Shown here in pieces: positions 34,098 to 45,629 of a stretch of DNA of 64,000 bases. The stretch's first letter is position 1. Every line of letters begins with the position of its first letter. The stretch comes from Mytilus edulis. Lineage: Eukaryota > Mollusca > Bivalvia > Mytilida > Mytilidae. A model generated the notes under the pieces. It was not told where the DNA came from and made no database searches. It saw only the letters and a program-made list of their open reading frames with translations. The position numbers were made by a program, and so were the translations under genes. The stretch covers positions 86,520,749 through 86,584,748 of the forward strand of contig NC_092344.1 of assembly GCF_963676685.1 (NCBI RefSeq), given 5' to 3'.

Positions 34098-36317
34098 ATG
34101 TGGTAAGATTAAATTTTCTCTTATCGTTTTTTTTTCTCTTCTTTCTTGTTGGTGTATTGTCTGTTTTGTGACTGCTGTATTATAAAGTATCGAGTATCAA
34201 AAATATATAGATCAAATAATTTGGACGCGGTCAGAAAGAAAAAACAAGAAAGTTGTACACATTTTAACAAAATAGTTCCTACGCATAGTGTGTAACTTTG
34301 TCAATAAGTAAGGTATTTGGGAAATAAGTATTAAACGGAATCTTATGGACTTAGGATCACAGTATAACACTTGAAAGTTTCTTTAGAATAATAATATAAA
34401 TATATGAAAAAAGAATAGGAGGGTACATTTGTTGTTCAGACCAGAGGCACCTGTGTTTGTACTACCAAACTTCCTGGAACAATTGCGCTCTAATATGCAA
34501 TTGAAGATATTTTTAATAAAAAGTCAGGATAAGATATAGTTTTGACATGAAATGTCTGCCTCTTTTTTGAAATTCAGGCAAAAGAACCGTTAATGCTTGC
34601 AAATTCCAATTTGAGAAATAATTCCTTTATGTTATGCTCTATGCTCATTTTAATATGGGTAGGCATTATATTTGTCAATATTTTACACTGAGCGTTAGAG
34701 CATGACATGAAGGAATTATTTCGATTCTAATAGGACAAATACAGTATTTTTATAGGTCGAAGCGTGCGAATTACCGTAAAAATGTTTGGCTGTTCCCGTT
34801 TCCTCCTCAAGGAGTCTGTGAATTGCAGTTCATATTTGATAAGTTTAAAAACTACGAGTAGGGTAAATATATGTTGTTTCATAAAAATATATAATAAGAG
34901 TTTATGTTAGATGTTTAAATGTATATATTTTGTGCTCATTAGAACACGGCTTTGTTTACCAAGCGTAATAAGGACGTCATATTAGAATGTTGAATTTATC
35001 AAAGAAAGGAATTGGCTATGAAAAATTAGTGGTTTTATTTCTAAGATCCATTTAAATACGTAATAAGAGATTGGGGTTACTGCATTTTTCTTTTTTAGGA
35101 AGAGTATAAAGAGTAAAAGGAACAAATTCAAAACAATATGGACTGGGAATGATTATGAAATTAGACACAGTAACCAACAACGATCTCCATCTGAAGGAAC
35201 GGTCAAAGTTTTAACACTGCAACGTACCGTATTAGAAAAACCTGAAGATGATGAAATTACAGAATATCCCGAAATTGAGGATTCTAACAAAATAGATGAA
35301 ACTAGAGATAAGTACGATGATCTTGATGGTAGAGAAACACAAAAGACAAAACCTGTGGCATGCCTTGAATGTGTGAAACCGATTCAGGTTTTCACAAGTG
35401 AAGAAATAAAAATAGGGGATCACGTCAAGTTCCATGGACGAATATATGATCACCATGCAATTGTTGTAGATGTTAAATCTTCAAATGAAAAAGATCATAA
35501 AGTAGACTTAGAATTGGTACATGCATCAAACACGACAGCTGGTGCAATTTACAATTGTATGCGACCGTTTGGTAACAAAGCAAAACTGTTGAGAGAAACA
35601 AAACGAATAAATTTAAAGAAGATAAAAGTTATGGTGTATAAATACTCGGATACTATTGAACATTTTTCGCCCAAAGAGATTGTCAGTAGGGCAGTCACAA
35701 CGAAATCAAACCCTGATTTCAAATACAACTTGCTACACAATAACTGTGAGCATTTTACAACATGGTGCGTTACGGGACAGGGTCTTAGCTTACAAATCCG
35801 AAAGATACGGATGGTAAAAGGACTTTTTGCAAATCAAGGATTTCAAGGTATCGGTGACGAAGTTCTTCGAAATAAAATCGAATGTGAAAAAGGAATGCTA
35901 TGTGCACTGTGTTTCGAGAGAAATCGAAAGTTGTTAAATGTCCCAAAACAACCAATCAAATCAAAAAGTGATGTGGAGATCGGAGATATAATTACATATA
36001 CGTACTACAGATGTTGGCATACTGCCGTCGTGCTTGAAATCATAGCACACGACAAATCACTACAGTGTAAAATAGCTCATTATGCATTTCGTGGTTTACA
36101 TAGAGATAGAAAAATTCGGGAGGAAACATTAAGAATTCCGTTCGATGGTAGTGTCAGAGTAACTGACTTCTCTAACACTGATTATACTGTCTACGATCCC
36201 GAGGAAGTGGTTGAAAGGGCTCGAAGTAAGCTTGGCGAAAAACGTTATGATCATTTTTCAAATGATTCAAGTCATTTTGCTCGATGGTGTAAACTTAAAT
36301 TACACAGAAAGAGATAG
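34098..36317 (+). CDS. Tandem LRAT-domain protein, copy 3 (two exons)
   Basis: Coding exons 34098-34102 (ATGTG) and 35099-36317. Donor GTAAGA at 34103, acceptor TTTTTTAG ending 35098. The joined frame is open and makes 407 residues starting MWKSIKSKRNKF. C-x2-C at 90/93. LRAT domain 1 is about 108-230 with catalytic-type Cys 218 (NNCEHF). C-x2-C at 270/273. LRAT domain 2 is about 297-402 with His 309 and Ser 392 in NDSSHF. Trp2 replaces the Gly2 of copies 2 and 4. Residues 45-85 are acidic. A GTG at 35355 is a poor start, because homology with copies 4 and 5 continues upstream in the same frame to the splice acceptor. Closest to copy 1. Biochemical role inferred from the family only. Confidence 0.9.
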
Positions 36318-37180
36318 TCATTGCTATAAAAAAAAAATACTGTTGCATGGAATCTTTCGAAATCGTATGCTTTATTTGGTAATGCCATTTCTGTGACGTC
36401 AGTCTATAGTCCTAACCATAGATTTTTATGCAAGAAATCATTGTCAACCATCATTAAATTTATTTCATTAACTGTTCATCTTTTTAAAAAAGGACAACAT
36501 ATGTTATGGTCGAACTTTCGAGCATTTTCTTCGATAATCACAATTGTCTTTGTTTCGCACACTCGACTAACATCGCTGATATTAAATTTGCAATACATAT
36601 TTTTTTTAAATGCTTCATTTGACTTAATTGATTATTGTCCATGCATAAGCAAACAAATAATGTAGATTCTGTATAATTGACGATGAATGTATTTCGCTTT
36701 TACAACTATGTAAATTAACTTCTAGTATTTTGTTTTAATTCTATTGTTTTCGTTTTAATGGGTTTTTGATTGGAGTAGTTTAGGTAACCTAACCCATTTA
36801 ATAAAGTGTTCAACATTCGACATGTTGGCTGGTAACAAAAGTAGGAATTGTAAAAGTTTATTCGTCAAAAATACTAAATCATTCGATCCGAAAATATGTG
36901 CACTTCAAAATTAACTTGGTCGTCAAAGGTAAATATGGTACCGTTTTTTTTTTCAGAAATCGAGATCAGGGGTCACATGTCGTTTTTCAAGGAAAAGCAA
37001 AATTGAATATCTGATTTCAATTTAAATACCCTTTTTGCAGTAAAATGATTTATAACTACAATCTATTTTCTTCCTTATTTAATTTTTCATCAAAAATGGC
37101 AATACATTAAATGAGTTTTCCGAGAAAACGTCTGCGACTGTTTTGTATGGAATTGAAGGTTTGATATGAATATAATCATT
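36318..37180. other. 3' flank of copy 3
   Basis: The first bases (GGAATCTTTCGAAATCGTATG) match the 3' UTR of copies 1 and 5. AATAAA at 36800-36805 is a possible polyadenylation signal. Nothing else recognised. Confidence 0.45.
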
Positions 37181-37189
37181 ATAAAATAG

Positions 37190-38325
37190 TAGGGATGGCA
37201 ACGAGTACTCGAGTACTCGGATACACGCTCGGAATGCTGAGTACTCGAGTACAGTTTTAGTACTCGGATACTCGTTTGCCTGTTATACATCTTGAGATAT
37301 TTCTCTTCGCATTTCACTCACTTTTCCGTTGAAAAATCCCCTTCGTAATACTAAATAAAATCAATTAATAACATAAATATGTTTACCCTGAGGATACTAT
37401 TTGTTATAGTAGTACCAGCAACCCCCTTTCCTCCCGAGGGAATGTTTTCATGGACACTACTTGTAACAAAACATAGAAAGTCAAACAGTCTTTCTTCTGA
37501 ACTTGTTGACCAGCTCATATTTTTAAACAAGAACAAAATCAAAGTGACCTGCAGTGAACCCTTCGCAACTGATTAAAGACATGTTTAACGGTGTTTGTAC
37601 AAGGATCAACACTTTTATGGATTAATAATTAACTCACCACAAGCCTTAAAAACTGACCTTTGTTTGTTTTCAAGACTTCTATGTAAACGTGATTGGTATG
37701 AGATGTACATTTGAATTAATTTAATTACTCTGTATTTGAAACTTAACTATAATTGTTTAATTTACAATTTAAAGATTGGCGAAAGTACGAGAGCGGCATT
37801 CAAATCAAAAAGTCCAAAATAAACTGGCTAAAAAAAGAGGGGCAAACGAGAGTGCAAAAAAAGAGAAAAGGTAAGACTGAGCAGCACGAAAAAAGCCCAA
37901 TAGTATTGTTGGCAAATTAATGGACAGTCGTATTATAATAATATATAAATACCAACTCATCAGAAACAGATGATACATATATTGTCTACTTTGTCGAACT
38001 TTATAAGCAAATATTTATGATTTTATTGGAACTTGGTTCATGAACACGTGCACAAACAATAATTGCTACTATGATAGGTTATTTGTAGAAACGGCGGTCG
38101 GTAGTTCATTGTTTAAATGATAAAAAAAAAACAGAGGATGAAGCAACTTTTGTAGTATTTTGTATTTTGTTAATATGTTTATGAAAGGTAATAACAACAA
38201 CACTGTATCCCACCTAAAATCTCAACTTTTCAGTAGACGTTTAAGATTCATCAGAGTACTCGCGAGTACTCGAGTATCACGACCGAGTATCCGAGTATTA
38301 ATTTCCAGATCTTTTGACATCCCTA
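37190..38325. mobile_element. hAT-like non-autonomous element with 8-bp target duplication
   Basis: Ends are TAGGGATGGCAA (37190 on) and the complement of TAGGGATGTCAA (to 38325). Immediately outside both ends is the same octamer TAAAATAG (37182-37189 and 38326-38333). Inside each end are repeated CGAGTACTCG motifs (37200-37275, 38252-38298). The TAGGG-type terminus and 8-bp duplication are hAT hallmarks. The 1136-bp body has no frame resembling a transposase, so it needs one supplied elsewhere. Confidence 0.8.
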
Positions 38326-38424
38326 TAAAATAGACTAACAACTTTAGAATAACATTTTTAATGATAGAACCGCATTTTATTCGTTTGAAAGTTTAATTAT
38401 CACTGTACTATTATGCAGATTTTA

Positions 38425-38565
38425 GGGGCCAGCTGAAGGACACCTACGGGTGCGGGAATTCTCGCTACATTGAAGACCCATTGGTTGCCTTCGGCTGTTG
38501 TTTGCTCTATGGTCGGGTGGTTGTCGCTTTGACATATTCACCATTTCCTTTCTCAATTTTAAGTC
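38425..38565 (+). repeat. M2 tail, short
   Basis: Reverse orientation of the other M2 copies: GGGGCCAGCTGAAGGACACC, CGGGAATTCTCGCTACATTG, ending TTTCTCAATTTTAAG. Only the last 140 bp of the tail. Confidence 0.6.
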
Positions 38566-38756
38566 AGCTTTTATTATTCAGTTTCACACTAAGAGACACA
38601 AGATACGAAATTTTCTTCTATGCAGGATTGTTAAACATCGCCCTAAACATACGTAACTTTGATAAGTAATTCAGATCCCAAATGATTTTGTATTGTTGGA
38701 ACGTAATTACAAGGTTATGATCCTTGGCTGGAATACATATGGTCGTTAGTTAGTAG

Positions 38757-38890
38757 ATATTAGAAGATGTGATATGAGTGCAAATGAGACAACTCTCAAT
38801 CCAAGTCACAATTCATAAAAGTAAACCATTATAGTACGGTCGTCTTCAACACGGAGCCTTGGCTCACACCGAACAGCAAGTTAGAAAGGG
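38757..38890 (-). repeat. M1 tail, short
   Basis: GAAGATGTGATATGAGTGCA and CGGAGCCTTGGCTCACACCG match the end of the tail at 11553-11690. Confidence 0.6.
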
Positions 38891-39540
38891 TACATAGAAG
38901 GTTTAGCAAATCTCAGATATCAATATTGGTCCAAATTGCTTAAAGATCAGGACAAAATTCGTAAACAACAAATTCAATTATATTGCAAATATGAATTTTA
39001 AGCTTCAGACACTTAACCTGAGTGCATTGAAATACAGTGGTGGTCAAATGTCTGTGTACCATGCATGTGGTGTGTTTTTATCCAGTATCAATTGACATTT
39101 CAAAACATCTTGTCATTGCAATAACACTTTGGTCATATCAATCTAACATTGGGTATTTGGTGACATAAAACAGATGTAACACTGGGGCGCCTCTAAGACA
39201 AATGTCAAACGAATCCTGTTTAAAAGGGAATGGATTCACCCTGTTGCTTGCAACTCTAAATATCTCAAAACAAAAGCCAAGAAAAAAGCCATCTCTTGTC
39301 GACATCATACACTTACCATGATAAGATAAATTTGTCTTTGTAATAAAAGTTTTAATCCCAGTAAAGGTTTCAGTGGTTGTATGACAAGTTAGCATTTAAC
39401 AGCCTATACATGAATATATTATTCTAGAGTGTGAAATCCTTTGCAGATTCATCGTTCAAGCAGCAAAAAAAGGGGGACGGATTTATATAAGTTCTTCTTG
39501 TTTCCGAATCCCTGTATTTCTGTATAATTGTAATTTGTGC
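38890..39540. other. Intergenic, nothing recognised
   Basis: No gene or repeat match noticed. Confidence 0.35.
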
Positions 39541-39559
39541 ACTTTTGAACAATGAAATA

Positions 39560-40010
39560 TTGTTCAAATTTAACAGTAAAAAAAAAGAAAACAACACGTT
39601 TAATAATTTTATGCGTCCGAAGCGCTTTTCTGGATTTACCTTCAGGAACGCTCAAAGCCAAACATTTGAAATCCGAGGGTGTATAAATACCGAAACCGTT
39701 GAAGAGCTATATGTCAAAAATACCTAAAATCAATAGCCAAATTCACCTAAAGTCAACTTTGCCTGAGGGAGTTGAAACCTTAGTTTCATAATAATTTCAA
39801 AATTTATAAAACGGAAAATTTAAGAAAGGTTTGTTAAATCATGTCAGTACCGAAGTACTGACTACTGAGCTAATGATAACCTCGGGGACTAATAGTCCAC
39901 CAGCAGAGGTATTGACCCAGTGATGTGAAAAATTGAAAACAACACGTTTAATATTTTTATCTGTCCGAAGCGCTTTTCTGGATTTACTTTTATCAGGAAG
40001 GTAGTTAGAC
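39560..40010. repeat. Two copies of a short repeat plus an R1 fragment
   Basis: GAAAACAACACGTTTAATA and GTCCGAAGCGCTTTTCTGG occur at about 39585-39640 and again at 39937-39992. Between them, 39840-39915 is the 5' half of R1 on the - strand (CAGTACCGAAGTACTGACTA). Confidence 0.55.
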
Positions 40011-40019
40011 AAAAATCCA

Positions 40020-40210
40020 GGGAAAAAAGAAAAGTGTTGAACATAAAGCATAACGGACCGAAACAACTGAAAAAATAAAATTTCGGACTAAAAGCAAAAT
40101 AATCGAACAAAAAGCAAAAGGGAACGAAAGCAACGGACAAAACGCAAAAGTGTCGGACAAAAACCAAAAGCAAAATTATCGGAAACAAAGCAAAAACAGA
40201 CAAAAAGCAA
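40020..40210. repeat. Diverged minisatellite, CGGACAAAAAGCAAAA type
   Basis: About ten irregular units combining CGGAC or CGAAC with AAAAGCAAAA. The 144-codon - strand frame over it (39889-40323) is Phe-rich because of the repeat. Confidence 0.55.
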
Positions 40211-41277
40211 ATCCCGGATACGAAATTGTATTCCTCTTTACGTTGTTCTTCGACTTTTGCCATGACGTTGTGATATTGCCGTCGAATAATAAGTTTGAAT
40301 ATCCCTCTGATATCTGCGGCCATGTTTTATGCAATTTTATGTTAGATGCACACCCTTGTTCATGCAGTTTGTAGTGTGTCCACATGCACTAGCGTAGGTT
40401 ATCAATAGAGATATGTAAACTCCTTACGATGGCAAAGAGTAAACCTGTGTCAATATCAAGGAAAAAGGCAAGATATGAAGCAGACATTCTAGTTTATGTA
40501 ATATCCTTTATTACAAGCTCACTAGGGTATATTAAATTTCAATACTGACCGACTGATATGTGGATAATAGAGAGACAGGATATCTTCAATATATCTGAAT
40601 TTGAAATCACTTGAAGAACTGAGCAAAATGGCTTTCTGTATGACTGAAACAGTTTTACATTTTCAAATGCAATGTGGACTGTAATCATCGTTATGGTATG
40701 TTGACTTATGCATCATTCGTGTCCACTTTTATAATAAACAATTTCCTAGTGAATAGAATGAACTAATCACAATCATCCACTCACTTTCGGGTAAATTTCA
40801 TGATCCATCATTCCACAGCCGTGACAGTTATCAACTGTGTTAAAACACCGCGGTTGACTGTAAGTGGTCAATAAAACAATTATCTTACTTCTGCTTTTAA
40901 AGAAATAACACTATTTAAGGGATTAAACTTAATGTTTTGCTTCCTTCAAATGTTAAAGCCAAGTTTCAACGGACTTCCCAGTTTTATCATCTTTTGTGTA
41001 TTTTGTCGGATCCTCATTTCTATAAAAAAAAAAACAATTTGTTTTGCTTATAATTTAGATAAAACTGGTTCCTTAATCAGAACCCTGATGTTAAGTTACA
41101 TCCCAGCTCCTTTGTTCTAACAGGGGTGATCTGAGCCGGATCAACCCTACCAGATGTTATGCTTGCTTTCCTTTGTTCTGTAACATTTTGGCGAGAATGT
41201 CAAATCCACTATAAAACTTATAATTAATTATACGGAAAAGACTATCTATCAAAATTCACGTAGAAAAAATTCAGTGT

Positions 41278-41352
41278 ATATGCTGGGATTCGAACTCAAG
41301 ACCTTTAGCATATCAAGCCACGAAACATATCACTGAACCAGGACGACTGGAT
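41278..41352 (-). other. tRNA-like or SINE relic
   Basis: The - strand has an A-box-like TGGTTCAGTGAT and a B-box GAGTTCGAATCCC about 40 bases further on. The arms do not pair as a proper tRNA acceptor, so I read it as a decayed tRNA-derived element. Confidence 0.4.
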
Positions 41353-41399
41353 ACGAACTAACAGTAATTTAACATACTTAAAGGAAGCAAGATCTTTTT

Positions 41400-41610
41400 A
41401 TAAGTGGGACGAGTTGGCAGACCTTTATTCAGTGGGTTTTAAACCTTTTTCGTTAATAAGTTAGTTGTCAGACTGACTGTTCAATTTGATTTTACACTTT
41501 TTCAAAAATGGGGCGAGTCGGTAAACAAGAGTGGGGCGATTTTTTTTTTATAAAGTGGCGTCTAGTGTGGGCCGATTGGCAAGTGGGGCGAGTTGACATT
41601 CATTGATATC
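41400..41610. repeat. Cluster of GTGGGGCGAGTTGGCA-like motifs
   Basis: Near-copies start around 41405, 41508, 41530, 41560 and 41580, unevenly spaced. No coding meaning seen. Confidence 0.4.
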
Positions 41611-41755
41611 TACTTATCGTGTTCGGGGGTCATAAAGGGTATACATCAAATAGTGATATATAAAGTATATTATAACGGTTGTGTGGCGTTCTAAACTAGA
41701 TTTTATGAATTGTAAATGGTTTTTTATCTAATCTAAAACAGCTGGGATGTAAAAT

Positions 41756-41858
41756 AGTTATCCCACTCGGACTTGGTGTGTCAGTGTTAGATCACCCTCT
41801 GGCCTCCGGCCATTGCGATGATCTTACACTCTGACACACCGCGTCCTTGTGGAATATC
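41756..41858. mobile_element. Foldback (hairpin) MITE-like element
   Basis: TTATCCCACTCGGACTTGG then GGTGTGTCAGTGTTAGATCA on the left mirror TGATCTTACACTCTGACACACC-type sequence and CCTTGTGGAATATC on the right, around a centre containing GGCCTCCGGCC. The whole 100 bp folds on itself. I recall this form as frequent in mussels. Confidence 0.6.
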
Positions 41859-41904
41859 TATTAATGATTGTCGTTTGACGATGTGGTCCATCAGGGAACG
41901 TTTC

Positions 41905-42095
41905 TCGTTTTTTTGTTTTATATGGATTAGACTGTTAGTTTTCCTGATTGAATTGTTTCATACTAATCATAATGGGGCCTTTTATTGATGACTGTTCGGT
42001 GTGATCAAAGGATGCAGTTCGAAAGCCATTATTTGACATATAATTATTGAGACTTGGATGGAGAGATGGCATTCATACCACATCTTCTTATATAT
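41905..42095 (+). repeat. M1 tail, reversed relative to other copies
   Basis: TGGATTAGACTGTTAGTTTTC, GGGGCCTTTTATTGATGACTG and CATTCATACCACATCTTC identify the last 190 bp of M1. Confidence 0.55.
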
Positions 42096-42749
42096 ATATG
42101 ATAGAGCCAAGAGAACTGAACATGGCATGAAAGCAATCAATCGATCAATGAATTAATTAATTAATGAATTGAATGTCGATGTTTTACAAATTTGCAGAAG
42201 TTATTTAAAGAAACTATAACTAGCATCTGTCATTCCATGATAGTTCGGTTTGGAAACTATATTAGGGAGAAAATGTAAGTAACACAAATGATCACCAAAA
42301 TAAGATCTACAAATAAGTCAAATCTATTATACCTTTTTATGGAGTTATTGCCTTTCAAGAATAATATCTTAATTCTATTCGACGAAAAATATTGGTGATG
42401 TTATTATTATATTGGATCAATTTAAAGTTATAATGCAAGGTAAGCGATACCGGCTCCTTGAGGCATAACGTTTCATTCCAATGGCTATTCATGTGAACAC
42501 GCATTGGAATGTAGATGACAATATGTGCAAAATATTTAAAGAAGGAGGACAATAATAATAGTGTATAGAATTACTTATGTGCTATTTATATCTATACCTT
42601 TGTTTGAAGGAGAGTATACATATTTAACCTACAGACTGATTTCTTTTGAACTAGTTTTCCCAGTGTATTAAAGGCGGTTTAACTTCCTCTTATTTATACA
42701 CACCATAACATGATCAAAACACATGCAATACAACACGTCTTCGGTTGTT

Positions 42750-43640
42750 TTACGTTCATGGTATAATACTAAATAAGAAAAAAGACCATCAAACAAACTA
42801 TAGAACACAAAACATGACAAAGAAAACAAGATTGAGCAACACGAACCCCTACAAAACTGAGGATGATATTAGGCACTCAAGAATGGTTAGCAGATCCAGC
42901 TCTACATATTACTTCCGTCGTGCTGCTCATGTTAGTACAAATCTGGTAATAAGTCTAACTCATTATGTCACATTCGGGGAAAGGGAACGTATTGTAGTTA
43001 CAACAATAAGAACATCTACGCTATCATCTTTGAAAAAGATATTCCACAACGAATCGATCAACCAACTCGTATAGGCGTTCGGAAAATTTATGAAGGGATG
43101 ATTTCAACTTCACCATTTGGAACTCTTGGTTTAATACTTCCTTGTTAGCCCAAAACATCTTTCAAGGCAATAGAAAATACAAGCCCTGAAGTTTCGTTCC
43201 AACATAGAATTATATACTACGTATGCAGGCGCTACTGGAATGTTGATACAAAAGAAATGAAAGTTCACAATTGATAAGCTAAAATCATCTCTTTTGTCGT
43301 ATACTAGTAGTTGTCATTTTCAATTTCAAGATGTTAATCAAGATATAAGGCAGACTTAACTGTATCTGTTGTTTATATATCTCTATTTCGATAGGATAGA
43401 TGAGTTCAACATGGTCACCGAATTTTTTAATGATAGCACATCATCTATGTTCCAGAAATTAAGGTTAAAAAACTGCAAACTTCCGTTCTTTTTTCTTTAG
43501 AAGTTCTGCATGAAGTCAGCCGGAAGAGGGGCACTGTTGGTTCAAATGGGAATGCCGAATGATTGTTGAAAAATACGTCCACCAAACTATAACAGGCTAT
43601 AGGGAAGTTCAGTGAAATTTTACTAGAAAACACACAAATT
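42750..43640 (-). pseudogene. Penelope-like reverse transcriptase relic 3 with M3 tail
   Basis: Heavily decayed. The - strand still reads QQSFGIPI, then NSAPLPADFMQ (43495-43580, compare GIPMGTNCAPLIADLF) and VYDKRDDFSLSIVNFH (43255-43310). The region 42780-42930 is a 3' tail with GGGGTTCGTGTTGCTC. Several stops interrupt it. The 109-codon + strand frame (42745-43074) is antisense to it and not a gene. Confidence 0.65.
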
Positions 43641-43779
43641 TTCCGTAAATGTATGAAGCTAACGAAAATAATATCGATGTTTGTTATAATATATATAATT
43701 ATGCCTGCTGGTTTATAGTCCAGTCAAACTATTCAGAAAAGGTAAAAACATCAATAAGGTTAAAACAAAAACTAATTAA

Positions 43780-44156
43780 GTGTGTGTGTGTCCAAGATGT
43801 TAACGTATTTGACATAGTACCGGTTTTCCAAGTTAATAGTGGTGGAAATTGCCTTCTTTAATGTTGATTTACCTTGGTACAGTGTATCTATTTTTTATAT
43901 ATAAAAAATACATTGAATTGTGTTGTTGATTAGTATATGTCGAGGAAGATTTTATTATAAAATCTTCGATAATATAAAACCGGAAAACTCTATTTGAAAG
44001 ATGGGATAGGAAACTGTCAACTTCCAAGACTAGACAATACTATTTTTGTATAATATTTCATCATAAGTTCACCGGAAACCATAAAGTTGTCAGTATAACA
44101 TATCATATCATTTTATATCGTACGAGAAGACAAAGAAGATTATCTAAGTGTTCAAA
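43780..44156 (+). promoter_or_regulatory. Upstream region and promoter of copy 4
   Basis: Collinear with 48940-49412 upstream of copy 5: AAGATGTTA-C-TATTTGA, GAAGATTTTAT, CCGGAAAACTCTA-TTGAAAGAT, CATATCAT, GACAA-GA-GATTATTTAAG. It contains a 22-base perfect palindrome (43889-43910) and a 10-bp stem hairpin (about 43945-43967, GAAGATTTTATTATAAAATC). Confidence 0.5.
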
Positions 44157-45629
44157 ATGGGGTAAGACATCTTTACATCTTTAACGTATGGTTCTTTTTC
44201 TGTTCTTTTTTATGATTCCTTTGCTACCTAATGTTGAAAGAATCTAGGAGGAAATTGATTTACATGACTTTAATAAAACAGCATCGAGTATGTAAGCATA
44301 AAGTACATTTTTATCGCTAATGTGTGTGGTTCGTGATTGCATCTTATTAATTGAGGTTATACATTTTAACATTTGTTTTATAGGAATAGCAAGAAGTTTA
44401 AAAGAAAAAAGATATGGACTGGAAATGATTACGCTCTCAGACAGACATACCTACAAAGACCTCCGTCTGAACAAACCATAAAACATTTAACCAAGCAACG
44501 GCAAGAAGCATCAAACAAACCGTCTTTTGTGAAGATAGCTGAAGAAGATGAAATTAAAGAGGATCCAGAAATTGACGAATCATCTTGTAAATTAGAGATT
44601 ATCAAGGAAAATCATGATGATCTTGATGGTAGAGAGGAAGAAAAGACAAAACCAGTTGCATGCATTGAATGCGTAAAACCCGTAAGGGTTTTTAAAGGAG
44701 AAGAAATAAATAGAGGGGATCATATCAAATTTCATGGACGAATATATGATCACCATGCAATTGTAGTCAATGTTACAATTTCAGAGAAGAAAGATCACAA
44801 AGTAGTCGTCGAATTAGTGAATGCATCAAACACGACAGCTGGGGCAGTATATGCTTGCATGCGGCCGTTTGCAAGCAAAGCAAAACTATTAAGCGAAACG
44901 AAAAAATTGAATTTAAAAAAGATTAAAGTGATGGTTTATAAATATTCGGACACAATCAAACATTCTTTGCCCGAAGAGATAATAAAAAGGGCAGTCACAG
45001 CGAAATCAAACCCTGATTTTTATTACAACTTGTTCAGTAATAACTGCGAGCATTTTACAACATGGTGTGTTACAGGAGAGAGACTTAGTTTGCAAATTCG
45101 AAAGATAAGAATGATAGTGCAACTTTTTGCAAATAGAGGATTTCAAGGTATCGGCGACGAAGCACTTAGAAATACAATTGAGTGTGAAAAAGGAATGCTC
45201 TGTAAACCGTGTTTCGAGAGAAATCGAAAATTATTAAGTGTTGCTAAACAACCGATCAAATCGAAACTTGACGTGAAGATCGGTGATATTATAACTTACA
45301 AACATTATAGGTGCTGGCATTCTGCTGTCATACTTGAAATTGAATCACACGAAAGGTCACTTGAGTGTGAAATAGCTCATTATGCTTTTCGTGGTTTTCA
45401 TAGAGATAGAAAAATTCGGGAGGAAACATTAAGAATTCCGTTTGATGGAAGTGTAAAAGTAACTGACTTCTCTAACACTGATTATACTGTCTATGATCCA
45501 GAGGAAGTGGTTGAAAGGGCTCGAAGTAAGCTTGGCGAAAAGCGTTATGATCATTTTTCAAATGATTCAAGTCACTTTTCTCGATGGTGTAAACTTAAAT
45601 TATACAGAAATCGAAATTCACTGCAATAA
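44157..45629 (+). CDS. Tandem LRAT-domain protein, copy 4 (two exons)
   Basis: Coding exons 44157-44161 (ATGGG) and 44384-45629, intron 222 bp, donor GTAAGA, acceptor TTTTATAG. 416 residues starting MGNSKKFKRKKIW. C-x2-C (CIEC) at 95/98. LRAT domain 1 about 113-235 with YDHHA and NNCEHF (Cys 223). Second C-x2-C (CKPC) in the linker. LRAT domain 2 ends in NDSSHFSRWC, Ser in place of Cys. The first 75 residues are almost the same as in copy 5, so the two arose by a ~5.3-kb tandem duplication. The stop codon overlaps an AATAAA at 45625-45630. The TTG inside the intron end is not a start. Enzymatic role inferred from the family. Confidence 0.92.

Noticed and set aside
35355-36317. Copy 3 as a 320-residue protein starting at GTG 35355
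   Set aside because: The frame is open and homologous to copies 4 and 5 back to the splice acceptor at 35098, and a fitting exon 1 exists at 34098.
39889-40323. 144-codon - strand frame rich in Phe
   Set aside because: It lies on the CGGACAAAAAGCAAAA minisatellite and an R1 fragment; composition follows the repeat.
42745-43074. 109-codon + strand frame
   Set aside because: Antisense to the 3' part of Penelope-like relic 3, whose motifs are readable on the other strand.
44157-44400. Firm call of N-myristoylation for the Met-Gly copies
   Set aside because: Residue 6 is Lys in copy 4 and Arg in copy 2 where a small residue is normally needed, and copy 2 also has Lys at position 3. Kept only as a possibility to test.
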